From assembly GCA_027587225.1 (NCBI GenBank), contig JAPDDQ010000027.1:39005-103004 (forward strand): a DNA stretch of 64,000 nucleotides, read 5' to 3'. The stretch comes from Solirubrobacter taibaiensis. GTDB lineage: Bacteria; Actinomycetota; Thermoleophilia; Solirubrobacterales; Solirubrobacteraceae. Position 1 is the first letter of the stretch, and each line of letters begins with the position of its first letter. The notes beneath the pieces are model-generated. The model did no database searches, was not told where the DNA came from, and saw only the letters and a program-made list of their open reading frames with translations. This document shows positions 46,769 to 55,040 of the stretch, in pieces. Position numbers and translations under genes: made by a program.

Positions 46769-47842
46769 CTACAGGCCTCCGTCTTCCATCGTCAACAACG
46801 TGCGCAGCGTGCGGCCCGCCGCCAGGTCCTCAAGTGCCTCGGCCGCCTGATCGAGCGGCCGTCGCCCGGAGATGAGCGAATCGAGGTCGAGCATTCCGGC
46901 CTTGTAGAGATCGATGATCCAGGGGATCTCGTGCTGCGGATCGATCGAGCCGTAGTTGGAGCCGAGGATGCGCTGGTTGGCCTCGGCGAGCGCGAGCGGA
47001 TCGAAGCGCGCCATCTGCCCGGTCGGCGGGAGGCCGACGATCACCGCGGCGCCGCCCAGCGCCAGCGCGCCGATGGCCGCCTCGGTGGTCGCGATCTGCC
47101 CGATGGCGTCGAACACGTAGTCGAGGTCGCTCAGCTCCGCGGCGTCCGCGACGGTCTCCGTCGCGCCCACCCGCTTCGCCACCTCGAGCTTGGCCGGATT
47201 GAGGTCACAGGCCACGATCCGCGAGGCCTGCGCGAGCCGCGCGCCCTGGATCACCGACAACCCGACACCGCCGCAGCCGATCACGCCGACCGTCGCGTCC
47301 GGTGGCACGCCCGCCGTGTTGCGCACCGCGCCCAGCCCGGTCGCCACCGCGCAGCCGACGATCGCCACGACGTCCAGCGGCACGTCCTTGCGGATCTTCA
47401 CCGCGCCCGAGCGCGGCACCACGACGCGCTCCGCGAACGCGGAGACGCCGAGGTAGTGATGGAAGCCATCGCCCCAGCGCGAGGTGCCGTCGAGCAGCAC
47501 ACCGCCGGGCGCGACGACGTTCGCCACCACCTCGCACTGCCACGGCCGGCCGTTCACGCACTGCCGGCACGTGCCGCACTGCGGCACCCACGACAGCACC
47601 ACGTGGTCGCCGACCTCGAGGTCGGTCACGCCTTCGCCCACCTTGGACACGACGCCGGAGCCCTCGTGCCCGAGCACGACGGGCGTCGGCACCTCCCACT
47701 CACCCCGCACGACGTGCAGGTCCGAGTGGCACACGCCCGCGGCCGCGATCCGCACCTCCACCTCGCCCGCGTGCGGCGCGTCGAGCTCCACGTGCGTGAT
47801 CTCCACCGGCGCGCCCGGGGCGCGCAGCACCGCGGCCTTCAC
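46769..47842 (-). CDS. Zinc-dependent alcohol dehydrogenase
   Basis: 357 residues from the GTG at 47842 that overlaps the upstream stop (GTGA); a GTG two codons earlier is possible. Catalytic zinc ligands CHSDLH and GHEGSG, structural zinc Cys cluster CGTCRQCVNGRPWQC, and the Rossmann motif GVIGCGGVGLSV are all present. It probably oxidises an alcohol or aldehyde-level intermediate with NAD(P). It is the middle gene of a peptidase/dehydrogenase/permease cluster. Confidence 0.92.
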   Translation of the reverse strand: MKAAVLRAPGAPVEITHVELDAPHAGEVEVRIAAAGVCHSDLHVVRGEWEVPTPVVLGHEGSGVVSKVGEGVTDLEVGDHVVLSWVPQCGTCRQCVNGRPWQCEVVANVVAPGGVLLDGTSRWGDGFHHYLGVSAFAERVVVPRSGAVKIRKDVPLDVVAIVGCAVATGLGAVRNTAGVPPDATVGVIGCGGVGLSVIQGARLAQASRIVACDLNPAKLEVAKRVGATETVADAAELSDLDYVFDAIGQIATTEAAIGALALGGAAVIVGLPPTGQMARFDPLALAEANQRILGSNYGSIDPQHEIPWIIDLYKAGMLDLDSLISGRRPLDQAAEALEDLAAGRTLRTLLTMEDGGL

Positions 47843-49155
47843 CGACACAGCCGCCACCCCGCGATCGCGATGCCCTGCGCGCACTTGACGAGGTCGTCGA
47901 TCGGCACGTACTCGTCGACCGTGTGCGCCCAGTCGATCGCGCGCGGCCCGTACATCAGCGCGGGCGTGTTCGCCTCCAGCGCGAACGTCGCGCCGTCGTA
48001 CCAGGAGCCGAGCCCGCCCACCTTGTCGGGGATGCCGAGTGCGACGTTCGCGGCGCGCAGTGCCAGCACGCTGTCGGCGTCGAGCGGCGTCTCGGACGGG
48101 TTGACCTCCGTGTACCAGTTGAAGCTCGGCGGGTGCTCGACCAGCCACGAGTCGGTCTCGCACCAGCGGCGCAGGAAGCCTTCGACCTCGGCCTGTGCGT
48201 CCTTCGTCCAGCCCTGCGCGTCGGCTTGCTGGGGGAGGATGAGCACCGACAGGTCGATCTCGCACAGGTTGGGGATCGTCACGCTCCAGCCCGCGTCGGC
48301 GACGAAACGCGTCGGGACGATGTCCGGCGGGTCGAGCAGCGGGTGCCGGCGGAGGTCGGCGCGGGAGCGCCAGTCGGCGCGGAGCCGGTCCACGCCGTCG
48401 AGCAGGAAGCGGCCCTTCTCGATCGCGTTGACGGCGCCGCCGTCGCGCCAGTGCGGGTGTTCCTGCTCCGCGTGCCCGGCGCGGCCGGTGAGCGTGATCG
48501 TGCAGTAGACCGTGCCGCGGCAGGCGGGCCAGACCTCGAGCGAGCTCGGCTCGGGGACGATCGCGAAGTCGGCCTTCACGCCGTGGCGCGCGCACGCGAG
48601 CCCGCCGACGCCGCTGGACTCCTCGTCCGTGTTCGTGCACACGATCACGTCGCCGCGCAGTTCACCGGTGGCGGCGAGCGCCTCGGCGGCGATGACCATG
48701 GCCGCGATCCCGCCCTTCATGTCGCACGCGCCCCGGCCGACGATGTTCCCGTCGACCACCTGGGCGTCGAACGGGTCGGCCGTCCAGCCCTCCTCGCGCC
48801 TGGCCGGGACGACGTCGATGTGCCCGTTGAGCAGCAGCGAGCGCCCACCGCCGCTGCCGCGGAGCGTCGCCGCGAGCTGCGGGCGCCCGTCGAAGGCGAT
48901 GCCGGGAACGCTCAGCGGGTGGTCGCTGACGTCCTCCGGCGCCGGCTCCCACAGGTCGATCTCGGCGCCCGCGGCCTGGAGTCGATCGGCCAGCGCCTGC
49001 TGCAGCGCGACCTCGTCGCGAGCCGGTTCGTCGATCCCCGCGCGGCTCGTCGTGTCAAAGGCGATCAGCTCGCGCGCGAGCGCGACGATCTCCTCCCGGC
49101 GACCCGCGATGCGCTCGACCAGCGCTCGCTCCGCGGCGTCCAAACCCCCGTCCAT
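47839..49155 (-). CDS. M20-family metallopeptidase/deacylase (ArgE/DapE-like)
   Basis: 438 residues. Metal-binding motifs NGHIDVVPA and GRGACDMKGG, the catalytic Glu pair in CTNTDEESSG, and a dimerisation domain (CTITLTGRAGHAEQEHPHW). Related enzymes include acetylornithine deacetylase and succinyl-diaminopimelate desuccinylase. The cluster with an amine/amino-acid permease and a dehydrogenase suggests deacylation of an imported N-acyl compound (inference). Confidence 0.9.
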   Translation of the reverse strand: MDGGLDAAERALVERIAGRREEIVALARELIAFDTTSRAGIDEPARDEVALQQALADRLQAAGAEIDLWEPAPEDVSDHPLSVPGIAFDGRPQLAATLRGSGGGRSLLLNGHIDVVPARREEGWTADPFDAQVVDGNIVGRGACDMKGGIAAMVIAAEALAATGELRGDVIVCTNTDEESSGVGGLACARHGVKADFAIVPEPSSLEVWPACRGTVYCTITLTGRAGHAEQEHPHWRDGGAVNAIEKGRFLLDGVDRLRADWRSRADLRRHPLLDPPDIVPTRFVADAGWSVTIPNLCEIDLSVLILPQQADAQGWTKDAQAEVEGFLRRWCETDSWLVEHPPSFNWYTEVNPSETPLDADSVLALRAANVALGIPDKVGGLGSWYDGATFALEANTPALMYGPRAIDWAHTVDEYVPIDDLVKCAQGIAIAGWRLCR

Positions 49156-49182
49156 GGCGGCATCCTGTCACCTTCAGCGGCG

Positions 49183-49860
49183 CTACCCCCGCGTCGGTCC
49201 ATCCTGGCGCGGCGGCAGCGAAGCGCACGGGTCGCCCGGTGGGCCTTCCTCCGTGGGCGCGGTGAACGTCGTGCCGTCCGAGCATTCGATCTGCTCGTGG
49301 CCGGGACCGAACCGCGGGTCGGGCCGGAACGTGTCCGTGCGCCGTCCTCCGCCCTGCTTGTGCAGCACGACGGCCGACCCCGCCGGGACGTTCGCGATCG
49401 CGACGAGCCCGCCCTCCGCGACCTTCAGCGTGCTGCGCTTGCCGTCCGCGTCGCGGAACGTCGGTGCGTCACGGTCCGGACCGATCACGGCGGCGTAGTC
49501 GTCGCCGACCGTGATCGACACGCCGAGGCGACGGAACAGCGAGTCGCTCGAGCAGCCCACTCCGCGATCACCGGGCAGGTCGCCGTCCTGCACGGAGAGG
49601 CACCAGTCGCTGCCCTTGCGCGTGAGGAAGACGTGCTCGCCGAGGCCGGGTGTCTTCCACGCGCGCTCGACCTTGCCGGACACGCCCGGGTCCTTGTCCG
49701 GACCGCCGAGCACCGGCTCGATGATCTTCATCGGGCCGCTCGGGGTGGCGCTGGGGAGCGGCGTGACCTTGACCGTGTGCGGCGGCGGGATCGGCGTCGG
49801 TGTCGGCGTGACGTCCTGCGTGGCGGACGTACCTCGCGCGAACGCGAGAAACGTGACATC
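49183..49860 (-). CDS. Pro/Thr-linker protein of unknown function, start unresolved
   Basis: The frame is clearly coding from about residue TPTPTPIPPPHTVKV to the stop, with a soluble domain containing DWCLSVQDG, GVGCSSDSLFRRLG, and a C-terminal Cys pair (IECSDGT and DPCASLPP). No ATG, GTG or TTG occurs between the stop of the upstream B12 gene and the Pro/Thr linker. The first ATG is internal at 49731 (MKIIEPVLGG). The stretch before the linker (VTFLAFARGTSATQD) looks like the end of a membrane helix, so part of the N-terminus may be lost or start in the upstream gene. Possibly anchored in the membrane. Confidence 0.5.
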   Translation of the reverse strand, partial: DVTFLAFARGTSATQDVTPTPTPIPPPHTVKVTPLPSATPSGPMKIIEPVLGGPDKDPGVSGKVERAWKTPGLGEHVFLTRKGSDWCLSVQDGDLPGDRGVGCSSDSLFRRLGVSITVGDDYAAVIGPDRDAPTFRDADGKRSTLKVAEGGLVAIANVPAGSAVVLHKQGGGRRTDTFRPDPRFGPGHEQIECSDGTTFTAPTEEGPPGDPCASLPPRQDGPTRG

Positions 49861-49862
49861 GG

Positions 49863-50540
49863 CTAGTTCAGGCCGGCGCGGTTCACGATCGCGTCGACCG
49901 CGCGCACGCCCTCGGACACCTGGCGGCAGACCTCGATCCCCGGCCGCACGGGGAGGCGCGACGTGAGCCCGCGGCCACCGATCACGAAGCCGGTCGAGGG
50001 CACCAGCTGCTGCACCTCGTACAGCGTGAGCAACGCCCGGTCCGCGCCGCCGGGCATCGTCACGCTCAGGCAGACGACATCGATGCCGTGGCGCCGTGCC
50101 GCCGCGGCCAGCGAGTCCGCGGGCACGTCGGGGCCGAGCATCATCGTCTCGTAGCCCGCATTGAGCAGCAGGCCGGTCAGCATGCGCAGCGCGACGACGT
50201 GGTGCTCGCCGGCCGGCGTCGCCAGCAGCACGCGGTAGCCCTTGCGCTGGTCGCGGACGCGCCGGGCCTCTTGCTCGAGCGCCAAGACCCGGAGCGTGAT
50301 CTCGGTCGCCAGGTGCTCGTCCGCGACGGTGATCTCGCCCCGCTGCCAGAGATCGCCGATGAGCCACAGCGCCGGCGCGATGAGCTCCTCGCTGATCTCG
50401 GTCTGGGTCAGCTCAGCTTCGATCGCGCGGCGGATCACGACGTCTGCGCCGAGCTCGTCGCCCGCCAGCAGCGCCTTCGCGAACTCGCGAGCGAGCGCGG
50501 TGACCCGCTCGTCGGCATCGTTCCTGCTCCGGTCGGCCAT
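49863..50540 (-). CDS. Stand-alone CarH-like cobalamin-binding protein (Wx9EH)
   Basis: 225 residues. The helical cap carries WQRGEITVADEH, an exact W-x9-EH motif as in the light-sensing B12 domain of CarH/LitR proteins. The Rossmann-like B12 domain follows, with ATPAGEHHVVALRML (likely lower-ligand His region), MMLGPDVPADSL, LSVTMPGG and FVIGGRGL. CarH itself has an N-terminal MerR HTH; this protein has only a short charged N-terminus, so it must signal through a partner. The divergent neighbour is a DUF2510/TM2 membrane protein, with an inverted repeat in between. Light or B12 sensing is inferred. Confidence 0.85.
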   Translation of the reverse strand: MADRSRNDADERVTALAREFAKALLAGDELGADVVIRRAIEAELTQTEISEELIAPALWLIGDLWQRGEITVADEHLATEITLRVLALEQEARRVRDQRKGYRVLLATPAGEHHVVALRMLTGLLLNAGYETMMLGPDVPADSLAAAARRHGIDVVCLSVTMPGGADRALLTLYEVQQLVPSTGFVIGGRGLTSRLPVRPGIEVCRQVSEGVRAVDAIVNRAGLN

Positions 50541-50557
50541 TACACGGTCCTCGCGCA

Positions 50558-50585
50558 GACACTATCCCTCGCGTGGGTTAGTGTC
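50558..50585. promoter_or_regulatory. Inverted repeat with back-to-back -10 elements
   Basis: GACACTA (50558-50564) and TAGTGTC (50579-50585) are perfect inverted arms 14 bases apart. Each arm contains TAGTGT reading outward, a good -10 for each of the divergent genes; on the plus strand it lies 8 bases before the ATG at 50593. Confidence 0.45.
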
Positions 50586-50592
50586 GGTGGCG

Positions 50593-51006
50593 ATGAGCGA
50601 CCCCACCCCCAAGGCAGACTGGTACACCGACCCGGGCGGGTCGGGCGGCGAGCGTTTCTGGGACGGCTCGCAGTGGACCGACCGGACACGGCCGGCGGGC
50701 GGCTACACCGCACCGCCGGCGCCACAGTACGCGCCGCAGGCGCCCTACCAACCCGCGTACGTCAGCCCGAAGTCACCGGGCATCGCGATCCTGCTCACGA
50801 TCGTCTGGCTCGGCGTCGGCCACTTCTACGCGGGCCGCAACGACGCGCTCCCCATCGTGATGGCGGTGCTGAACATCGTGTTCTGGTCGCTCACGTTCCT
50901 GCTCGTCGGGATCCTGTTCTGGATTCCCGCCGTGATCTTCATGTGCATCGACGCCAACAAGGCGGCGAAGGACTTCAACCGCCGCCACGGCCTCCAGCCG
51001 TCCTGA
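50593..51006 (+). CDS. DUF2510/TM2-domain membrane protein
   Basis: 137 residues. The N-terminal DUF2510 motif is ADWYTDPGGSGGERFWDGSQWT, with WYxDP and WDGxxWT conserved. A Pro/Tyr/Gln linker (APPAPQYAPQAPYQPAY) and a TM2 domain of two or three helices follow (IAILLTIVWLGVGHFYAGR, VFWSLTFLLVGILFWIPAVIF), with a basic C-terminus. Such proteins are common small membrane proteins of actinobacteria with unclear roles. Longer in-frame starts lie in or before the promoter region and are rejected. The 3' end overlaps the convergent gene by 32 bases. Confidence 0.85.
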   Translation: MSDPTPKADWYTDPGGSGGERFWDGSQWTDRTRPAGGYTAPPAPQYAPQAPYQPAYVSPKSPGIAILLTIVWLGVGHFYAGRNDALPIVMAVLNIVFWSLTFLLVGILFWIPAVIFMCIDANKAAKDFNRRHGLQPS

Positions 51007-51271
51007 TCACGATCTCCACGTGCGCGGGGCGCGTGGGGGAGGCCAGCGACAGGAAGTCCCGCACCCGCCCGGCTTCGCCGCAGAACGGGCACTCGATCGG
51101 CTCCGCGGGCGACAACGCGCGCCCGCCTGGCGCCACCGGCGCGTCACAGCGCGGGCAGGCGAGTGTCCCCATGGAGACCACCCGCGACCGCAGCCGGAGC
51201 TCCTCGTGCACCCGCCCGATCCGCTCACCACCGAGCGGGTCGGACGCATCGCGATGAAACGCCATCGCCAT
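50975..51271 (-). CDS. Small zinc-ribbon protein of unknown function
   Basis: 98 residues; the start may be two codons later (51265). Two CxxC knuckles (LACPRCDAP and IECPFCGEAG) are separated by about 19 residues, a typical zinc ribbon. Strand-like ends (RVRDFLSLASP, HVEIVIRTA) follow. The N-terminal 30 residues are charged. Function unknown. Confidence 0.6.
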   Translation of the reverse strand: MAMAFHRDASDPLGGERIGRVHEELRLRSRVVSMGTLACPRCDAPVAPGGRALSPAEPIECPFCGEAGRVRDFLSLASPTRPAHVEIVIRTAGGRGGG

Positions 51272-51283
51272 CGAGTCTAGTTA

Positions 51284-51299
51284 AAGGGGCCTGGCCCCT
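51284..51299 (-). terminator. Hairpin at the end of the BNR lipoprotein gene
   Basis: On the minus strand AGGGGC and GCCCCT pair (51299-51294 with 51290-51285), followed by TTTAA. The stop codon of the lipoprotein gene is inside the stem. Confidence 0.5.
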
Positions 51300-52185
51300 A
51301 GCGCAAGGCAGCGAGCTCGGACCAGGTCTTGCCGCCGTCGGCGGACGAGCTGACCGTGCCGCCGGTGAGGTAGGCGTAGAGCTTGCCGTCCGGGGCGGGG
51401 ACGAAGTCCTTGGGACCGGCGCCGATCGTGCCGCCGACCTCGTTCCAGGACTTGCCGTCGTCGGCGCTGAGGCGGATCTTGCCGTCCAGGCCGGCGCTGA
51501 AGAGCTTGCCCGGCCCGGCCCAGGCGAGCTTGGCCGACGAGGTCGTGTCGCGCTGACGCCACGACGCGCCCTCGTTGGAGGAGATGAACGTGCCCGACTC
51601 GGACCCGACCGCCCACTGCTTCGGGTTGTCGGGGTTGACCGCGATGTCGAGCGCCGCGGCGGCCGCCGGCGCGGCGCGGCCCTCGAACGTCTTGCCGCCG
51701 TCCTTGGAGAGCTGGACGGAGTTCGGGTCGTCGGTGCGCAGCGCCACGACCATGTCCCCGTCGACCTCGATGTCGTGGTAGTCGATCTCGCCGATCCCCG
51801 ACACGGCCTCCCACGTCGCGCCGCCGTCGGCGGACCGGACGAGCCCGATGTTCTGCGGCAGCGTCCCACCCTTGGAGTGCCCGGACCCGATCAGCTTGTC
51901 CGCGCCTTCGTACCGGACCACCAGGTCGATCAGCGGTCCGGACTTGCCGGCGTCGGCCATCGTCGGCTTGAACTCCTCCGGGCTGCCCGCGCCGGCGGGC
52001 AGCCGGAAGGATCCGGACGTCGAGCCGATCAGCACCGTGCCGTCGCTCGGGCTGACGGCGACGGAGCCGATCTCGAGCGCCGCGTCGACGGTGGGCTCGG
52101 CCGGTAGCTCCTCCTCGGAAGAAGGGGAGCTACCACCGCACCCCGCCAGCGCGAGCGTGATCAGGATGAGAGCGTGTCTTTTCAG
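51298..52185 (-). CDS. BNR/YCF48-type beta-propeller lipoprotein, CTG start
   Basis: 295 residues when started at the CTG at 52185. That start gives a complete lipoprotein signal peptide (KRHALILITLALAGC, lipobox LAGC) and an acidic linker. No ATG, GTG or TTG would keep it. The CTG also overlaps the preceding stop as CTGA, the same geometry as the ATGA and GTGA couplings elsewhere in the window. The first conventional start (GTG, 52035) lies inside the domain. BNR-like blades include RSADGGATWEAVSG, LSKDGGKTFEG, SSNEGASWRQRD, LSADDGKSWNEVGG and SSADGGKTWSEL. A surface-exposed sialidase-like or photosystem-assembly-like propeller fold; function unknown. Confidence 0.85.
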   Translation of the reverse strand: MKRHALILITLALAGCGGSSPSSEEELPAEPTVDAALEIGSVAVSPSDGTVLIGSTSGSFRLPAGAGSPEEFKPTMADAGKSGPLIDLVVRYEGADKLIGSGHSKGGTLPQNIGLVRSADGGATWEAVSGIGEIDYHDIEVDGDMVVALRTDDPNSVQLSKDGGKTFEGRAAPAAAAALDIAVNPDNPKQWAVGSESGTFISSNEGASWRQRDTTSSAKLAWAGPGKLFSAGLDGKIRLSADDGKSWNEVGGTIGAGPKDFVPAPDGKLYAYLTGGTVSSSADGGKTWSELAALR

Positions 52186-54164
52186 GGTGTGCTTGTGGAC
52201 AGCGTGAACGTCAAGGTCTTCGAGTAGGACCCGGTCCGCAACGCGTCGTTGGCGGCGATCGACTGCTTGAAGTCGAGCGTCACCTCGTCGTTGCTGACCG
52301 GAGCCGCGTATGAAAGTAGCGGCGTCGGCGCGGCAGACGACCCGACGTTCGCGTAGACGGACGCGGGATTGGCCGAGTTGGTGGCCTTGACCTGCACCGC
52401 CGACGGCAGCGAGAAGGTGCCATTGACCAGGTGACCGGGGTTCGCGCCCGCGTCGGAGGCCGTCAGCGCGGCTTCACCGGCCGTGGAGATGACCTTCGCC
52501 GACGTCGTCGCGAAGTAGTCCTTCGCCACGCCCGGCGTGAACGCACCGAACGAGGCCGCCGCGGGCCCCATGGTCAGCGACAGCGTGGCCGGCACGGTGC
52601 CGCCGGCACCGCCGCCCGTCGAGGCCGAGCAGTCCGCGAGCACGGCCCCTGGGACGGGCTCGAAGCACAGCGCGTCGCCCTGGTTGGAGTTGCCCTCCAG
52701 GAACTTGACGTCGGCCACCTCCTGCTCGTGCGGGCCGTTGTACTTGAGGATGTAGAGGCCGTTGCGCAGGTCGAGGACGTAGATCAGGCCGTCCTCGATC
52801 ACCGGGTAGCTCCACATCACGACGCGGTTGTCGCTGCGGCCCGGCAGGATGCCGTCGTTGGACAGCCGCGGGTCCTCGAAGTCCACCGACGCCAGCGGCT
52901 CCGGCTTGTACTCGGCCAGCTGGGTGACGTTCGTCGGGTCGGAGATGTCCATCGCCTGCAGGCCGCCCGAGTGCCAGGTGCTGAACGCGATGTTCGGCGT
53001 CAGCGTCGGGTTGTGGGCCGAGTAGGACGTCCGCGGCGGGTTGAACGTGCACGACAGCGGCTCGTTCTCCGGGAGGCGGAAATCCTCGACGACCACCGGC
53101 TTCGTCTCGTCCTTGATGTCGATGAAGCGCGCCCAGCCCCACGGGCAGCCGTGGCCGGTGCCGGTCGCCGTGCCGTAGACCTCGTCGGACACGTAGACCG
53201 CGTCCTTGTTCCAGAGCTTGATCGCGCTGTGCGCGCCCGGGCCGGGCCAGGTGGGCTTGTTGGCGCTGGGCGTGATGGTCCGGTACGTGTTCGTCGTCGG
53301 GTCGGTGTCGGTGAAGTCCGACACGTCGGTGACGCCGAAGCCGCGTGTGAGGAGCGCGAAGTAGGCGCGCTGGCCGTCGTTGGAGACCGAGAACGAGTGG
53401 ATGCCCGAGCCTTGCTGCGGCGGCGCCGCGAAGCCGTGATTGCCCTGGAACAGGCGCACGGGCGCGCGCGTGGCCGGGTCCGCGTTCAGCAGCGGCGACA
53501 GGTCGTAGATGGCGAAGTTCCCGCCCGCGGTGGCCTCGAACATCAACGCGCGCTGCGGGTTCTTCGGGTCCTCCCAGATGAAGAACTCGTGCGTGTCCCG
53601 CGTGTTCTGATGGATGAGCTGCGGGTTGGTCGCGTTCGCGCCCTTGATGTCGTAGAACTTCATCGAGCTGCGGTTCGGCTGCTGGCACAGATGCGCCGTC
53701 GCCCCGCCGCAGTTCGTGTGCAGCACGATCAGGACCTCCTGCGACCGCCACACGCGCAGCTCGCGCGAGGACTCCTGCGGGTTGCCCTCCAGCGGCGGCG
53801 CCATCATCCCGGCGGTCTTGGGGTCCGCCGGGTTACGCGCGTCGACGATCATGATCCCGGCCCGCGTCCGGCCGTTGGAGCCGTCCGTGCGACTGCCGGC
53901 GTAGACGAAACCTTTGTTGACCGCGATCGCCGCGTTCATTCCGCGGCTCTCGAGCGGGTTGTGGCCGACGAGCGTGAACGACCCGGGCGTGTCCGGTGCT
54001 CGCTGCAGGAAGATATTCGTCCCGCCCTCGTAGGCGCCGATCTGCTTCGCCACATCGCCCGTGAACATGAAGTCCGCGCGATGTGCCGAAGCGGTCCCTA
54101 CCGGTACGGCAAGCACAAGCGTGGCGGCAGCACCGACCAGCCAGCGCGTCCTGGCACCCCTCAT
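52182..54164 (-). CDS. Secreted LVIVD-repeat protein with C-terminal sorting-like module
   Basis: 660 residues from the ATG at 54164 (GGGAGAGG just upstream; an earlier in-frame ATG overlaps a hairpin). Signal peptide TRWLVGAAATLVLAVPVGTASA. The body has LVIVD-type repeats (RAGIMIVDARNPADP, NFAIYDLSPLL, FGVTDVSDFTD, LQAMDISDPTNVTQL, LIYVLDLRNGLYILKY) expected to form a propeller. The C-terminal 140 residues match the end of the amidase at 40187 (GGTVPATLSLT, FGAFTPGVAK, TLTFTLST). The gene is translationally coupled to the lipoprotein downstream. Confidence 0.85.
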   Translation of the reverse strand: MRGARTRWLVGAAATLVLAVPVGTASAHRADFMFTGDVAKQIGAYEGGTNIFLQRAPDTPGSFTLVGHNPLESRGMNAAIAVNKGFVYAGSRTDGSNGRTRAGIMIVDARNPADPKTAGMMAPPLEGNPQESSRELRVWRSQEVLIVLHTNCGGATAHLCQQPNRSSMKFYDIKGANATNPQLIHQNTRDTHEFFIWEDPKNPQRALMFEATAGGNFAIYDLSPLLNADPATRAPVRLFQGNHGFAAPPQQGSGIHSFSVSNDGQRAYFALLTRGFGVTDVSDFTDTDPTTNTYRTITPSANKPTWPGPGAHSAIKLWNKDAVYVSDEVYGTATGTGHGCPWGWARFIDIKDETKPVVVEDFRLPENEPLSCTFNPPRTSYSAHNPTLTPNIAFSTWHSGGLQAMDISDPTNVTQLAEYKPEPLASVDFEDPRLSNDGILPGRSDNRVVMWSYPVIEDGLIYVLDLRNGLYILKYNGPHEQEVADVKFLEGNSNQGDALCFEPVPGAVLADCSASTGGGAGGTVPATLSLTMGPAAASFGAFTPGVAKDYFATTSAKVISTAGEAALTASDAGANPGHLVNGTFSLPSAVQVKATNSANPASVYANVGSSAAPTPLLSYAAPVSNDEVTLDFKQSIAANDALRTGSYSKTLTFTLSTSTP

Positions 54165-54191
54165 ATGACCCTCTCCCTGTTGCCCCTCCAT

Positions 54192-54213
54192 GGGCCGCTC
54201 ATGAGAGCGGCCC
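54192..54213 (-). terminator. 9-bp hairpin at the end of the sugar ABC operon
   Basis: GGGCCGCTC (54192-54200) pairs perfectly with GAGCGGCCC (54205-54213) around ATGA, in the 75-base gap between the ATPase gene and the LVIVD gene on the same strand. Confidence 0.6.
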
Positions 54214-54239
54214 CCGGTGGACGGAAGTGAACCACAGAA

Positions 54240-55040
54240 TCAGCCGGCGACGAAGCGCTCCGCGGGCACCGCTGCGCCCGGTTCGGTGGCCCCGGTCATG
54301 ATCGCGACCGCTTCGTTCATCGTGTGCGTTTTCGGGGAGATGACAGCGATCCGGCGACCGAGCCGGTGGATGTGGATCCGGTCGGCGATCTCGAACACGT
54401 GCGGCATGTTGTGGCTGATCAGGACCACCGGGATGCCGCCGTCGCGGACCTTGCGGATCAACTCCAGCACGTGCCCGGACTCCTTGACACCGAGCGCGGC
54501 CGTCGGCTCGTCGAGGATGATCACCTTCGAGCCGAACGCCGCCGCCCGCGCCACGGCCACGCCCTGGCGCTGGCCGCCCGAGAGCGACTCGACCTGCTGG
54601 TTGATGTCCTGGATGGTCATCAGCCCGAGCTCGGTCATCTGCTTCTTGGCCTCGGTCCGCATGCGCCCGGTGTCGAGCTTGCGGAAGACCTTGCCCATGA
54701 TGCCGGGCGCGCGCGGCTCGCGGCCGAGGAACAGGTTGTCGGAGATGTCGAGCGAGGGGGAGACCGCGAGCGTCTGGTAGACGGTCTCGATCCCGTACGC
54801 GCGCGCGTCGATCGGAGTCTTCATCTGGATCGGCTTGCCATCGAGCAGGATCTCGCCCTCGTCGGGCACGACCGCGCCCGAGAGGCACTTGATCAGCGAA
54901 GACTTGCCGGCGCCGTTGTCGCCGATCACCGCGAGGATCTCACCCTGACGCAGATCGAAGTCCGACCCGGCGAGCGCGGTGACGTGGCCGTAGCGCTTCA
55001 CCAGCCCGCGGGCCTCGAGGATGTTCTCGGACACGGTCAT
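54240..55040 (-). CDS. frcA: Sugar ABC transporter ATP-binding protein, FrcA-like
   Basis: 266 residues, a single ATPase domain, unlike the double-domain RbsA/XylG type. Walker A GDNGAGKSSLIK, signature LSGGQRQGVAVARA, Walker B KVIILDEPTAALG, and the H-loop LISHNMPHVFEIADR. The ending DRIHIHRLGRRIAV and the segment TLAVSPSLDISDNLFLGRE are typical of fructose-type (FrcA) ATPases. The ATG overlaps the permease stop (ATGA). It powers import through the permease encoded just upstream. Confidence 0.9.
   Translation of the reverse strand: MTVSENILEARGLVKRYGHVTALAGSDFDLRQGEILAVIGDNGAGKSSLIKCLSGAVVPDEGEILLDGKPIQMKTPIDARAYGIETVYQTLAVSPSLDISDNLFLGREPRAPGIMGKVFRKLDTGRMRTEAKKQMTELGLMTIQDINQQVESLSGGQRQGVAVARAAAFGSKVIILDEPTAALGVKESGHVLELIRKVRDGGIPVVLISHNMPHVFEIADRIHIHRLGRRIAVISPKTHTMNEAVAIMTGATEPGAAVPAERFVAG

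Noticed and set aside
46769..48640. 623-aa reading of the alcohol dehydrogenase frame with a long N-terminal extension
   Set aside because: The extension is the other frame of the M20 peptidase gene; the GTG at 47842 gives a standard-length dehydrogenase and a GTGA overlap.
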